Positions 1 through 11,569 of a DNA stretch of 64,000 bases are shown piece by piece; position 1 is the stretch's first letter; each line of letters opens with the position of its first letter. The stretch covers positions 3,844,001-3,908,000 of the forward strand of contig KQ964246.1 in assembly GCA_001566295.1 (NCBI GenBank). The letters run 5' to 3'. The notes below the pieces were generated by a model. That model was not told where the DNA came from, did not search any database, and was given only the letters and a program-made list of their open reading frames with translations. This DNA is from Microdochium bolleyi (Eukaryota; Ascomycota; Sordariomycetes; Xylariales; Microdochiaceae). Position numbers and translations under genes: made by a program.

Positions 1-1758
1 CGATGACGGCCTTCATGGTCCAGTTGGCCGTGCGGTCGGGCAGGGGAGAGGAGGAGGGGGAGGTGCTGGTGCTGGGTGAGCTGGGCGACGCCGTCGAGGT
101 TGACGACTTGGTGCTGCTGCTGCCGCCCGGCGAGGCCGTGGCCGAGTACGCCGTCCCGTTGCCGCCTGGGTTCCTGCCGGCTGCGTCGTTGACGGCGAAT
201 CCGCCAAAGTCGTAGTAGACGTCGGACACACTGAACTTGTCGGTGAAGAAGATGTTGTCGAAGCCTTTGACGGCGCCGCGGTTGATGAAGAAGGGCGTGT
301 CGCCACCAAAGTAGAAACCGGTGTAGAGCGCCTCGCCGGTGTTGGGGTTGCTGAATGTGATGTTGAGGGTTGTGTACTGGGTTGATTTGTGTTAGTTGGG
401 ACCCGACAGAAATATAGAAAATGTAGACAGAAGTAGCCCTTACCTGCTGGATTTGGCGAGTGTTTATATTGGTGACATTGACCTCGACATACAACGCGCC
501 CGAGTCGACGCCGCTGTAGTCGACGACAACGTCGCCGTTGCCCATCTTGGTGGAGTTGAGCTCCTGGTCCATGACTGGGCTCAGGTCGTACACCTCGTCG
601 ACCATGATCAGCCCAATCCGGGGCGCGTACGTCAGGTAGTTGACTCTGGGCAGAGTCAGACTGCTCCGCCAGCCCTCGCGGTTGCCCGTCGGCACCTGCT
701 GCGCGTACTGCCAATTGGATGCCCAGCCGAGGTTGATGGCGTTGCCGTCGGGTGTGTTGCCGTAGAAATACTGCGCGGCATAGTTGTCCTTGGCGAAGTC
801 GGTCAGGCGCGTTGCCCCGTCCAGAGGGGTGAAGTGCGTGCCGTTGAAGTCGCCGGGGAAGTACTCGGTGATGGAGCCGCCCAGGGGCGCGCCGGGCTGG
901 GCGGAGATGGTGAGGAGGAACTTGGTATCGGTCTTTTCCTTGGTCTTGAAATCGCGCACAGGGATCTGGACAATATTGGGGCACTCGTACTGTGTACCGA
1001 GCAGTCCGTAGGTGCTGAAGTTTGAGGCGTGCGTCCAGGACTTGAGGTCCGGGCTGGTGAAGAAGCCGATGACAAACTCCTGGGCGTACGAGATGACGGC
1101 GACCCAGTGGTCCTCGTACCAGATGACCTTCGGGTCACGGAACTGCGAGGAGGCGCTGTTGATGACGGGATTGCCGTTGTAGTACTGGAAAGTGAAGCCA
1201 CCGTCGTGGGAGTAGGCAATGGCCTGGGTCTGGGTTCCGGCGGTGCCGTCCTCGTTGTAGTGGGCAAGGGTTGTAATGGCCACCACTCCGTTGTTTTGGT
1301 TCGGGAAGAATCCAGAGGTGTTATTCACATCGATTACGGCAGAACCCGAGAACACGGGAGTGTTCTTCGTGGGTGGGAAGAGGGCGATCGGCTGGTTGAT
1401 CCAGTGATAGAGGTCTTGGCTGGTCGCGTGGCCCCAGTGTTGGTTTCCTGCAGTGCTCCCAGTTGGATTGTACTGGTAGTAGACGTGCCAGGTGCCATTG
1501 GCATCGACAAACATGCCATTGGGGTCGTTCTAATCGTGTGTCAGTATACGGGGGTGTTTTGCATGCAGATGTGTTCTACCTTACCATGAAGAATTTCGGC
1601 GGCGAGAAGTGAATCTGCGGCCGTAGGTCGCCCGTATAATTACCAGCAACAGGCACTCCGGTAGGGACGGCCGCGTTGACGTAGGTGCTCACGTCCTGGG
1701 TGGCGCCTGTGGCGGCCAGGAGCCCGATGGCCGCGGCGATGGTCGTGAGGGACAGCAT
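1..1758 (-). CDS. GH32 beta-fructofuranosidase (invertase-type), secreted, 3' end off the window
   Basis: This gene probably encodes a secreted enzyme that hydrolyses sucrose or fructans at terminal beta-fructose residues. I start it at the Met at 1758 because a clear signal peptide (MLSLTTIAAAIGLLAATG) follows; an upstream in-frame Met at 1809 would put a charged stretch before it. Introns are 1584-1530 and 443-377. Splicing of the first intron rebuilds the GH32 nucleophile motif FMNDPNG (Asp near residue 60). RDPK (about 189-192) and the acid/base motif ECP (Glu about 240) follow at normal spacing, as do SGFFP and GWASNW blocks typical of invertases. A Ser/Thr/Pro-rich stretch (about positions 40-150) interrupts the C-terminal beta-sandwich just before NWTMKAVI, where the window ends. 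A TATA-like box lies on this strand at 1919-1914. The family is secure; the exact substrate is not. Confidence 0.9.
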
Positions 1759-3140
1759 GGTGGGGTATGCAGCCTGTTCCCGCTTGCTCAAGGCGAAGTC
1801 TAACTTCAAGGGGGAAAGAAACAGATTCTTGAGGGTTGAGGAATGCCTTGATGAATCGGATTGTCAAGCGTGGTTCTCTCTGCGGACAACAAAGGTCGGA
1901 ACATGATCCGGACTTTATATCCTCGAGGAATCCACCGCCACCGAGTCCCCACCGCGGCCCAAGACCAAACGAGTGAGCCCATCGCCGATACCTTTTTGTC
2001 TCAACTCCGCGAAGGAAAGTGTAGGGTAGCAATGACCGGTGAGGAGGAGATTGCTCCCGCATCTCCCCACATTGTTCAAGGTTCGAGTGGCACATTGAGA
2101 ATGGCATCATACATGGGGTCCCCACGCGGAACATGGGGCTTGGCCCCAGTTTAGGCCGGAGCTGCGGGGAAGATGTTGGGATCTACATGCACGATGCAGG
2201 TGCTTACCTTGGCGTCGGTCCGACAGAGCAGCGTTCCCACCCTCCCACCGTTCTCCTCTGGCTGATCGTCGTGATGGGACTCGCTTCCTTCGTGGGGAGA
2301 TGTAAAACGGAGTAAAGGCTGCACCTCTTGGAGTGAGCTATGCTTAAGCACAGCTAACTCCATGATCTGCCCACGACCCACGTTCTGTTGATCTACTGCT
2401 GGATCTGCGCAGCTAGCCTAGCCTAGTCTCAGCTCCTGCGACGCACTTCTGGTGGGCTGAGAGCAGTTTCCAACGATTATGCAGCCATCCCAAGCCTTGT
2501 CGTGTGGCTGGCCATCGTCGGAACTTGGAGTATGCATGACTAGCATGGTCGCAACGCAGGTGTTGCGTAAGCCGTGTCTCGGGGAGGCGTACGGTGCAAC
2601 CGAATCTGGGCAAGTCGTCCGACGAAATGCTCGAAGCAGAACGATGAATACTACATGCCGTGGCCATAAATCCCTCAGTTCTAGCCCTCGTGTTGGCGAA
2701 AAACGGTTGTGTCGCTGCAGGCGTCCCGCTTAGAACGACTTCGTGGTTGACGATATATCCCTTTCGCATCACGATAACGCTAGTCAGCGATACGTGAGCA
2801 AGCCGCCACAGCTGCCGCGTAAATTGAAGTGCTGGTTGAGCCATGTTAAAGAATAGCTTTCTAGTGTTAATGTATCTATGTCTAATGTTGCACCTGCCTC
2901 ACGACTCCTTCCCGCTGCGGCAATGAGACGCCGACCAGCTGCGTAGCGGCACCATTCGGGTCTCGATAGCCGCCTCCGGCCCGGGCCTGCCGTACACTCC
3001 ACGCGGGGGGCTGTTCCGAACGCGCCGAAAAGTCATCCTTGCAGCCCGTCCAGAGTGGTATATAAAGCGGCACATCTTGTCGGAGTGCTCACGCTTGCGA
3101 CACTGTCCGAGACCAGCACCACTATCAATCTTGGCGAACA
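1759..3140. other. Divergent intergenic region between GH32 and SDR genes
   Basis: This 1.4 kb stretch separates two divergently transcribed genes. It holds the TATA-like boxes of both (minus strand near 1914-1919, plus strand at 3059-3066). An open frame on the minus strand (2413-2844) has no recognisable domain and no codon pattern that supports it. I see no repeat or RNA gene. Confidence 0.5.
3059..3066 (+). promoter_or_regulatory. TATA box of the SDR gene
   Basis: The sequence TATATAAA lies 75 bp upstream of the SDR start codon, a normal position for a core promoter in a filamentous fungus. Confidence 0.55.
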
Positions 3141-4027
3141 ATGTCTGACAAAAAGTTCGCCGGCAAAGTCATCGCCCTCACTGGAGGTGCATCCGGCATC
3201 GGCCTCGCGACAGCCAAGCTGCTGGCCGAGCAGGGTGCCCGCGTCTCCATCGCCGACGTGCAGACAGCAGCGCTCGACTCTGCGAAGGCTACGATTCAGC
3301 AGAATACCTCTGGTGCCGAAGTCTTGATTGCAACTGTTGACGTGCGTGACTACAGCCAAGTCGAGGCCTGGATCACATCGACTGTCGAGAAGTTTGGGCA
3401 ACTCAACGGCGCGGCCAACCTCGCGGGAGTCTTCAGCAAGACCTGGTCGCTGAAGCCCATTCAGGAGCTCAGCTTCGAAGACTGGGAGTTCGTCTTGGGT
3501 GTGAATCTTACTGGTGTAATGCACAGTATGCGAGCCGAGATGCGCGTCATGGCGGACCACGGAGCCGTGGTGAATGCGTCGAGCATCGCGGGGACCACAG
3601 GCCGGCCAAATAACTCGGACTACGCAGCCTCGAAGCACGGTGTTATTGGGCTCACGCGGTCGGTGGCCAAGGAGGCTGGAACAAGGGGTATCAGGGTGAA
3701 TTGCATATGCCCGTGAGTTTTGTCCTACCTAATCTGGCTTCCTGATATATTCATATATACTTCCCGATCCCGTGTCATTTCATCTCTGACATTTGACTAA
3801 CGTCCACCACCCACGACGACAGCGGCTTCATCAAGACACCTATGCTGGCCGACGCCAAACAGCGGGCTGGCACGTCTGGCCAGGCCTCGTCGCAGCTCAC
3901 GCAGGTCGCCCTGGGTCGCGAGGCAGAGCCAGAGGAGGTCGCCAAGCTTGTCTGCTTCCTGCTTAGCGATGACGCTTCGTACGTCAGCGGTGCTGACATT
4001 GCTGTTGACGGTGGGTGGAACTGTTAA
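3141..4027 (+). CDS. Short-chain dehydrogenase/reductase (classical SDR)
   Basis: This gene encodes a 258-residue soluble NAD(P)-dependent oxidoreductase. One intron (3713-3822, branch TGACTAAC near 3794) splits it. The Rossmann glycine motif TGGASGIG is at residues 14-21, an acidic residue (Asp in IADVQ) ends beta-2 and hints at NAD preference, and the catalytic Ser148, Tyr161 and Lys165 are in NASSIAG and YAASK. The C-terminal DGGWNC end is typical of bacterial-like classical SDRs. The usual NNAG motif is changed to AANLAG. The substrate cannot be told from sequence. It is divergent from the GH32 gene, which is not enough to link the two functionally. Confidence 0.92.
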
Positions 4028-5736
4028 CGCTTTTACTTCCGGCACCGTCTTCATCATCACGGGAGAAACGATTGACCATGATGAGAATTTGCGGCCTGCA
4101 GACGTCTGCTTTTTTGGACGGCGACTATACGTGCGAATAGTCCCAATCCGCTGAAGGATGTCCGTTCGCTGGCATGTGGATGTGCACGTTCTCTGTGCAT
4201 TTGTCTCTATGCATCTGTACCAAACGGTCTCAATCTACAGCGTACATGAATAATGATTAGTGAAAGAAAGGCGAGTGGCACACTTATGATCGTTTCCAGT
4301 CTTCTAAATACTAATTGTAGCTCCGAGCGTCCCAGCAACAGTGGACTAGCTACGAACTCGTCGTTCCTTCTTCCAAGCACTGAAGATTCTTCTGCTTACA
4401 TAGAAGTTATCGTCTACAAGGTCGTTATCTCAGAGCTCCTCGCTTTGTTGTTTTCAAAACGAGATATATGTGGATCCGACTTTAATGCAATGAGACATAT
4501 AAGGCCAGATCGCGGAGTATACTGTCCTAGTGTGCCTTTCTACAAAACTGCGCTCATCTCTCTGGAGAATTACCTAATTGGGCATCTTTAAACTGTCAAT
4601 CCTTTCGCGTTCGGTGTTCGCTGCCGTCTTCTCCCTGCCTGAGTCAGGCAAACTTGTACCTGTCAACGGCGTCCGTTCAGAAGTTTCTCTAGCAATTGCG
4701 CGTTCACAGTTGGTAGGTCCAAAGTTGGGAAAACTGGATAGATCTTTTGCAAATCCCACATTATGGCCAGAGAAGATGTACTCACTGGTAGCAACTCGAT
4801 ACTTAGGTGTGCAGTGAATCTCTCATTGTCATTTGAGTCCGACAATTTATTTCTGAGAAGTCTATGTTTGTCATGTTCAAGTGTGATTGTACAGTGACAT
4901 GCATAATTACTAGGACTAGTGAGGACCTATATTTAGTCATGTGGCTTCGAACTATAACCCTTCCCTGTGTGTGACCATGATCAAGCCTGGAGATAAACAA
5001 AGAGGACCCCAGGCTCGACAATTGCCGTGTGTTGGTCAGCTCTTATGCTTGAGCAGGGGTCTTTGGTGTTGTCCTCAATGGTTGGCATCCAAGCAGGGTC
5101 CCTTGGACAATGACATCATTCGCTGTCTCCACCACGGCTCAGCCCAAGTTATTTCTTGAGAGGACCCCTGCTGATGACTCTCTTTTCCCACGTCGTCCCC
5201 AGTCGCTTTCCCAAGAAATCGCTGCCCGTAAAACGAGGCGGGAATGTCGAACGTGGCTTGGCTCCCTTGCAGGACCCTTGCCCGTGCCCTGATGGGCCCC
5301 TGGATCCGTGCGACTCGTGCGTCTTCCAAAAGCCAGCCAAGCTGTGGTCCCTAGTCCTAGTGACGTCTATCTCTCTCTCACAGGCTCGAAGCCGGTCATC
5401 ATCACGGGCCAGACCGCTCCTGCCTTTGTTTTCCGGGGTCTTCGTATATATTCCCGCTAGTGCCCTTTGTCAGAAGGCAACGGCATGCCATGTGCTCCCG
5501 CTCCACACCATCTTGGACGACTCGCGCTCTTGGCTGACACTGCCATCTTGCACTAGCTCCCATTGTGGCGAATTTGTATAACCACGACTATCGTTTAGAT
5601 ATCTATACCTCTAATCTTCCTTCATTATTCCTTGCAGCAGCTCGTCTTGCGTGGCTTTCACCGACCTCGAGCGTTTCAGACGCCGTCATACGCACACAAC
5701 ACACGGCTTACACCATATACGGTCAACACGAACACC
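4028..5736. other. Intergenic, no supported gene
   Basis: About 1.7 kb between the SDR gene and the GH128 gene. Open frames on both strands are short and overlap each other without recognisable motifs. The last 150 bp are the leader of the GH128 gene. Confidence 0.5.
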
Positions 5737-6912
5737 ATGAAAAGATCACAACACAACCGCCGCCACAAGCGCGGCACCAGCCTGGGCTCAGCCGCCCTCG
5801 CCCTGCTCTCCGCCTCCACCATCCCCACAGCCCTCGCCCAGAGCAGTAACAGCAGCAACTCGACAACGTCCTCGGGAGGCAAGCGCGGCCTCTCAATCCA
5901 CGGCGACACCCGGACCAGCGACTTCAACATCTTCCTGCAGTCCTCGTCCCCCGTGGCGTGGTACTATACCTGGTCGCCATGGCCGAACCAGTACATCGAG
6001 AAGGCGGCCGCGACTAACAACAAGAAGATCGAGTTCCTCCCGCTGCTGCACGGCGTCAGTAACCTTGATTCCGACATCGCCCGCCTGTCCCGCGGCGACA
6101 TCACGCCCGGCAGGCTGCTCACGTTCAACGAGCCCGACGGCGAGACCGACACGGGCGGCAGCGGGATCAGCCCCAAGGACGCGGCGAGGGCGTACGTCGA
6201 CAAGATCATGCCCTTGCGCAAGGGGAGCAAGGAAGGCGGGAAGTGGTTGATCTCACACCCCGTCGTGACGGGCTCCCCGAGGGGCTTGGACTGGCTGAAG
6301 GACTTTTGCGAGGCTTGCGAGGACATCAACAAGGATGGCGGCGGGTGCCCGACCGACTTCGTTGCTGCGCATTGGTATGGCGAGTTCCTCGGGCTGCAAG
6401 GATGGCTGGGACAGCTGCGCGAGTTCTACGAGGACCCGAAGCACTCGTTCCGGCCGGATCTGTCGTCTGGAGGTGGCGGGAGCCGCCGTGGTGTCCGGAG
6501 GCAGAGCAGCAAGAAGGAGCTCGAGATTATCGTCACGGAGATGGGTCTCCCCCAACAGGACGCCGAGACCACCCAGAGCATGCTCAACCAGACGATCCCG
6601 TACCTCGACAAGGAGGACTGGGTGTCGGGCTACTCGTGGTTCGGGCTGTTCCGTGAGGGCAGCAAGGACGCGCAGGGTTGGGCTGGCGAGTCCGTTGCCA
6701 TGCTCACCGGCGACGGCGGCCTGACGGAGATCGGCGCCATGTTCCTGGGCGGCCAGCAGGCTGGGGTCCATCCCGGTGAGAGCATCGGCGGAGACCAGAG
6801 CGGCGATGGCAGCGGTGATGCCCAGGGTGCTGGGCCGAGAAGTGTGGGTGCGGTGAAGGGGTGGCTGGTTGCCGTTTCCGTTGGATTTTCTTTGTCTTTG
6901 TTGACGATGTAG
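5737..6912 (+). CDS. GH128 (Asl1-like) beta-1,3-glucanase, secreted and probably GPI-anchored
   Basis: This intronless gene encodes a 391-residue cell-wall protein of the Glyco_hydro_cc/Asl1 family, whose characterised members cleave beta-1,3-glucan. I chose the Met at 5737 because it begins a basic-then-hydrophobic signal peptide ending at ALAQ; the frame is open to 5632 but that extension would mask the signal. After a Ser/Asn-rich linker come KRGLSIHG, the WYYTWSPWP block, the catalytic FNEPD motif and the ITEMG-like VTEMG motif, followed by SGYSWFGLF. The C-terminus is Gly/Ser-rich and ends in a hydrophobic tail (WLVAVSVGFSLSLLTM), as in GPI-anchored wall proteins. A basic insert (RRGVRRQSSKKE) precedes VTEMG. 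Function is by family. Confidence 0.9.
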   Translation: MKRSQHNRRHKRGTSLGSAALALLSASTIPTALAQSSNSSNSTTSSGGKRGLSIHGDTRTSDFNIFLQSSSPVAWYYTWSPWPNQYIEKAAATNNKKIEFLPLLHGVSNLDSDIARLSRGDITPGRLLTFNEPDGETDTGGSGISPKDAARAYVDKIMPLRKGSKEGGKWLISHPVVTGSPRGLDWLKDFCEACEDINKDGGGCPTDFVAAHWYGEFLGLQGWLGQLREFYEDPKHSFRPDLSSGGGGSRRGVRRQSSKKELEIIVTEMGLPQQDAETTQSMLNQTIPYLDKEDWVSGYSWFGLFREGSKDAQGWAGESVAMLTGDGGLTEIGAMFLGGQQAGVHPGESIGGDQSGDGSGDAQGAGPRSVGAVKGWLVAVSVGFSLSLLTM

Positions 6913-7682
6913 AGACGGTGTGTTTGAAGTGCTGATTTACAGTACAGCATGATGCGCTTACCCGAAGTCGTGCTGGCCACGACATCGCACGCTTTGACGT
7001 CCATTGATATCCTCCTCAGATTGTTAGAATTGCTTGCTTAGATCAAGACACCAAGAATGATACGACAGTTATCAGGGCATGCAAGGCAAATGAATACCGT
7101 CAGCTCACGGGAATCGCTGTGCTGGCTCCTCCGAAATCGGCCAATAGATGGAGGCAGATCATCTGAGGTAGACCACGATCGAACGTGTGCATATTTAACA
7201 CACCGCGGTAGAGAAGCTATGCGAAACCACTATAGACCGCTGGCCATGTTTGTGTGCTTCACCAAAGACCTGAGCAGATTTGACCGCAACCTGGCTGTTC
7301 AAAGTCCCGTCGGGGGTGCTGTGACGGCCGCACCAATAGGGGACGGATTGTTTATGCAGAAGGGCATAAACCGGCAGGCTACAGGATCGGGCTATGGACA
7401 AGGGCAGGTTACATAGTAGTGCTATTATAGGTTTCTTATGTAAGTACGCGATAACAATAGTATGCAGCCCTTATTTGTACTACCTGCGGCCTGACCAACT
7501 TCTCTCCTATCAGCCAGTCGTTATAGTAGGTCCGCGAGTGTGTAGGGTAGAATAGCATGGTACGGTCAGGGGTGACAAATCCAGCCTCGATGTATGAAAT
7601 TGCAGCGTACTATTAAGAGGGTAGATGAATCCCGACGGTATAATAGAGAGGTAAGGACGTGCATCAGCCGAAGTAAAGCCCG
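6913..7682. other. Convergent intergenic region, TA-rich in part
   Basis: This 770 bp stretch lies between the 3' ends of the GH128 and bZIP genes. The part from about 7400 to 7680 is richer in TA dinucleotides than its surroundings. I see no gene or defined element. Confidence 0.45.
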
Positions 7683-8627
7683 TCATCCACACATCCCATC
7701 CAGGACCTGCCAGACAACTTCACGCTTGACGGCACATCGTCCTCCGCCGTCTGGCTTGCACCCCGCCTCCAGTGCCTGCGCAATAGTATCCATCTTGTCC
7801 TCTGTGGTCGCGTAGCGCATCAGCATCTCATACGCTCTGCCACACTCGACTCCTACCTCGCCGTCGCCGATCTGCAGAACCGCGTCCGTATCACCGGGGT
7901 TAACGGGAACCTGGGTCAGGTCGGCGCCGGGGTTTTGTTCGAGGTATGAAAGGAGTCTGCATGGCGGATTTACTCTCGGGACCGACGGCATCTTCGCGGA
8001 AAACGAGGGAGAGGCGACCGATGGACAAGATCGTTCCGGCTGGCAAGGAGTACAGTGCCTGGTGGGAGGCGTATGGCCTGTCGCCGCGCGGTCTTGGCTT
8101 GACGGTGATGGCTTCTCTCCGTCGGGATCGTCTGTGGACCGTACAGGAGAAAGTCGGCTTGGAAGCCGCGCGTCGGCAGGACCTGTTGTTGCACCTTGAC
8201 TAGCGGCATGGTGTCGAGCACAATCCCTCGCTTTTGCGACACAGGCACGCCAAGCAGGACCAGGCTCGCCGGAAGAGCTCACGAGCCTCAGCCAGGCGCT
8301 GATTTCTTCATGCCGAAAGCCAGCGAGGTTGAGCAGTTGTCGAAGGCTGGCGTTTTCCCTGTCGACCAGCTGCGCCGCCAACTGCACCTCCCTGGTGGCT
8401 TGCACACCGTGTTGGCGCGACTCTGCCAGCCTGCGTTCGAGATCGGCCACGTACTCCTTGCGGCGGGCGCGATGCCGTCGCTTGTTCTCGGAGAGTCTTG
8501 ACGTTCGAGCAGCCGTCTGCTCCGAGACAGACGTGTCAATACGGGGCTGCCCTCGCATGGGGGAAGCTGATGCATGCGCCGCAGAGAGCGAGGCCGGGCG
8601 GCTTGACTGGCTTTGGTTTCTGGGCAT
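7683..8627 (-). CDS. bZIP transcription factor
   Basis: This single-exon frame encodes a 314-residue nuclear regulator. I start at the Met at 8627 (MPRNQSQSS). The basic region (about residues 42-62, SENKRRHRARRKEY) is directly followed by a leucine-zipper-like helix (VADLERRLAESRQ) and a second helix with LRQLLNLAGF, the layout of the many fungal bZIPs with a xRRSRARRKEY-type basic region. The middle (about 125-210) is Ser/Pro-rich and looks disordered. The C-terminal 80 residues (from CRLLSYLEQ) form a compact helical block that recurs in this family. It is divergent from the chromate-type transporter across a 458 bp promoter, so it may regulate that gene; this is inference. A cryptic intron in the middle part cannot be excluded. 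Confidence 0.83.
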   Translation of the reverse strand: MPRNQSQSSRPASLSAAHASASPMRGQPRIDTSVSEQTAARTSRLSENKRRHRARRKEYVADLERRLAESRQHGVQATREVQLAAQLVDRENASLRQLLNLAGFRHEEISAWLRLVSSSGEPGPAWRACVAKARDCARHHAASQGATTGPADARLPSRLSPVRSTDDPDGEKPSPSSQDRAATGHTPPTRHCTPCQPERSCPSVASPSFSAKMPSVPRVNPPCRLLSYLEQNPGADLTQVPVNPGDTDAVLQIGDGEVGVECGRAYEMLMRYATTEDKMDTIAQALEAGCKPDGGGRCAVKREVVWQVLDGMCG

Positions 8628-9085
8628 GATGGCGAGGCGGAGGTTGTCGCAACCATGTCCTGGGAGGCGATTGAGGGATGCGACCCCTGGACGCAATGGA
8701 GATAGATGGATGCCCACCTGCAGGCAGGAGACCCGGGAGGGCGGGGGGGGGGAGGACCCACGGGAAATGGAGACCCCAGAACGTGCTGGCCAATGGAAGC
8801 AAGGCTGTCCGTCCCCCGCCCCGCTGGCAGCAGCGATGGTTGAGGAGATCTTGGCTGCACCAATCAGCGTTCTCCTGTCCGTCCATCCCGCCCAGCCGAA
8901 CTTACCTGCACTTCGGCGAGTAGCGATGGGCCATGGCTACCTGCGCGTACCTACCTAGGTAGGTACCTGGGTACGCCTAGGTATATAAGTGACCCGTTCA
9001 ACGTGGCTCACCATGCCACTCTCGAGCTCTGCGAATTCTCAAAGCACCCAAACACACGAGCGTTTACCCAGTCTCCCTGTTCACC
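8628..9085. other. Shared divergent promoter of bZIP and CHR transporter
   Basis: The 458 bp between the two start codons holds a G-rich run near 8739-8750, a 20 bp perfect palindrome (8947-8966) and a TATA-like TATATAAG (8982-8989) about 100 bp upstream of the transporter start. Confidence 0.6.
8947..8966. repeat. 20 bp perfect palindrome with repeated CCTAGGTA
   Basis: The sequence GTACCTACCTAGGTAGGTAC is its own reverse complement. The core CCTAGGTA recurs at 8976-8983, directly before a TATA-like box. Similar CCTAGGTAGGT palindromes are known to me as frequent in Sordariomycete intergenic DNA, so this could be a dispersed genomic motif rather than a gene-specific operator. Confidence 0.75.
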
Positions 9086-10786
9086 ATGCCGGTGGGTTCT
9101 ACAGCGTCCGCGGCCCCAGAGTCGGCCATGCCGATACAGCATCCCACCAAGCTGGACGAGGAGTTCCAAGCATCCAACACTCGTCTCGAAACCACCACAG
9201 CAACACCTTCGGACTCCTCGGGTGACGGCTCGGGCCTAGACGACAACTCCAACGTCCCCAACATGTCATACCTCAAGCTGTTCTGGTTCTTCTTCTACAA
9301 CTTCGGCCTCTACGCCTGGGGTGGCCCGGTCGCCCAGATTGCCCTGATCAAGGAGAGGCTCGTCATCCAAGACAAATGGATCACCCTCCCACGCTTCCAG
9401 CGAGTCTTCGCCGTCTACCAGATCCTACCTGGGCCCGAGGCCGCCGAACTATGCATGTTCTTCGGCTGCCTGTCGGCTGGGAGACTTGGCGGGCTCATCG
9501 CCGGCGTGGCGTTCATCCTCCCGGGCTTTCTCCTGATGCTTCTTGCGAGCTACCTGTACTCGCTGGCCGGCTTCGAGAACAAATACTTCAACGCCTCTTT
9601 CCGGGCCTTGCAGCCCATTGTCGCAGCAATGGTATGAGCGTCGTGCCCTTCCGAGCACTGAATCTTCGGTTTTCTTTGGTGCTGACGCGGGAATCGAAAA
9701 TCTAGATCCTCCGGGCAACTCACAAGATCGCCGACCACTCTGTGAGGAAGCACAACTCCAAGGAGATCGATCCCTTTCTCGTAATTGCAGCCATCTGTAC
9801 GGCCATCAATGGCGCCCTCCGCATAAACATGTTAGCCGCCCTCAGCCCCCCCCACCTAGTAGCCAGAGCAGACGTAGCCTCGATCCTGCGCTTGAGCCAG
9901 TCGCAAAGCTAATTAGATTTTTCTTTTTTCTGTTGTAGCTTCATCTCCCTCGGCCTCTACGGCGCTATCTACACTTTTGTGTCCCGCCGCCTCTGGCTCC
10001 CCGCAGCTGCCCTCTTCATTCTCCAATACGTGGGCTACGCGCTCTATGTCGTTTTTCGGGGGGTTCCCTCACCTGTGTCATTGGCCCTCGGCATTGCTAG
10101 GACACCGTCGCTGATCAACCTCTTCGTGCTTGGCCTGGTGGCCGGCTCTCTCTCCTTCGGCGGCGCGTACACAGCCATCCCCTTTGTGCAGGTCGAGGCG
10201 GTCTTGATGGGAGCATGGCTCCCGCAGAGCGTGTTCATTGACGGAATCGCCATCGGAAACATCTTGCCCGCACCGTTGGTCGTCTTTGCCACCTTTGTGG
10301 GGTTTCAGGGCGCGTACTCGGACGGATCGATTGGCAACGCCTTTGCGGGAGCCGTCGTCATCACGCTAGGGATGTTCTTCCCCTGCTTCCTGTTCACTAT
10401 CATGGGTCATGATCTGTTGCAGAAGCTTGTGCGGAATAAGGTCCGTTGGGCTCGTCATCATTATATCAGCTTTCAGAGCAGATGGCTAATCGTTGATCTG
10501 TAACCGACAGTTTCTCGCCAGTTTCTTTGATGGCCTTTGCGGCTCTGTCGTCGGCGTGATCGCCATAATCGCGGTGCAGATTCTCAAGGCCAGCGTTGAG
10601 GGGCCTCTGGACAGAATCAGGAACCAGCCACTCATCGACGCAGTCATCGCAACCTCTCAGGTCGGCCCGTCGGCAATTCTGTACATGCTTGCCCTAGCAG
10701 CTCTCTACAAGTTTACGAACAAGTTTACCCCGATCTTGTTAGTCGCCATTGGTGCGGTTTCTGGGCAGTTCCTCTTTGTAGATTAA
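9086..10786 (+). CDS. chr-1: CHR-family chromate-type ion transporter
   Basis: This gene encodes a 482-residue multi-pass plasma-membrane protein of the CHR superfamily, whose fungal member in Neurospora (chr-1) transports chromate. Introns are 9632-9705, 9831-9938 (donor GTTAGC) and 10441-10510. After a Ser/Thr-rich N-terminus come two homologous CHR domains. The first has FFYNFGLYAWGGPVAQIALI and YQILPGPEAAELCMFFG, the second has GLVAGSLSFGGAYTAIPFVQ and GIAIGNILPAPLVVFATFVG. The FGG/WGGP and PGP/PAP motifs mark the two halves, as in long bidomain CHR proteins. About ten hydrophobic segments are visible. It may export chromate or take up sulfate-like oxyanions. The neighbouring divergent bZIP gene is the obvious candidate regulator. 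Confidence 0.93.
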
Positions 10787-11569
10787 GCAGAGGGCCTCCG
10801 CTCAACCCACTGGTCTTGGGAACAGCAGTTCAGACTAATTTTCCACTTTTCCCGGAGCGGGAAATCTGATGGAGGGCAAACGCGTTGTTAGATCTCGAAA
10901 GCTGCAGAGCCTAGACATGAATTTCACCACCTTCCACACAGCATCTTAACATCCATGTCATGCACGGCGCCTACATAATGCGTTTATCTAGTGTCAAATG
11001 ACGAGCCAACCACTGTTCCTTGCCTCCAGAGATGTGTCGTTTCTTGAGGTCTTGCTGTACCCTCGCCGTCCTTCGAGACGGAACAATCCCTGCGGGCGAC
11101 AGGTCCAAGCATAAAGAAGCGTGTTAATACTGCACTCGAGTCCAGCAGTTTGGAGGCTGATACATCCAGTCCCTTCGCTCACATCTCCACAACGCCAACC
11201 CAGAGCAGGATACCTGCTGACAAGGTTTCCAGGGTGCCAATTGTCCCATCTGTCGTGTTGCGGCTAGCTGGGGTACTATCGGGATTAGTGATGTCCGCTA
11301 CCAATAAGGAATATGTGATCATAGTTATGGGCTCGAACAGCATACCAGCCAGAATATTGCTGAAATATGTACAAGATTGGTAGCACTATTATCTGCCATG
11401 CGTGGGAAGTGTCCCGACCCGTGTATATGCCAATAGTTCAGCAGGCCGTGATCATCTCAGTCAGACTTTCTTGTCCCAGCCTCCAGGGGCTCGCTCCTCC
11501 CTGTCCATGGAGAGTCTTCTTTCTGTCATCTCCTCACTAGTGGCCCGCCGCGCATCAGTTTCCACGCAA
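10787..11569. other. Convergent intergenic region, no supported gene
   Basis: About 780 bp between the 3' ends of the CHR transporter and the subtilisin. I see only the expected 3' untranslated sequence and short chance frames. Confidence 0.5.

Noticed and set aside
2075..2100. tRNA B-box-like GGTTCGAGT
   Set aside because: It lacks the final CC, and no A box or foldable cloverleaf is found around it.
2413..2844. 143-codon frame on the minus strand
   Set aside because: It has no recognisable domain, signal or codon bias, and lies in a divergent promoter region.
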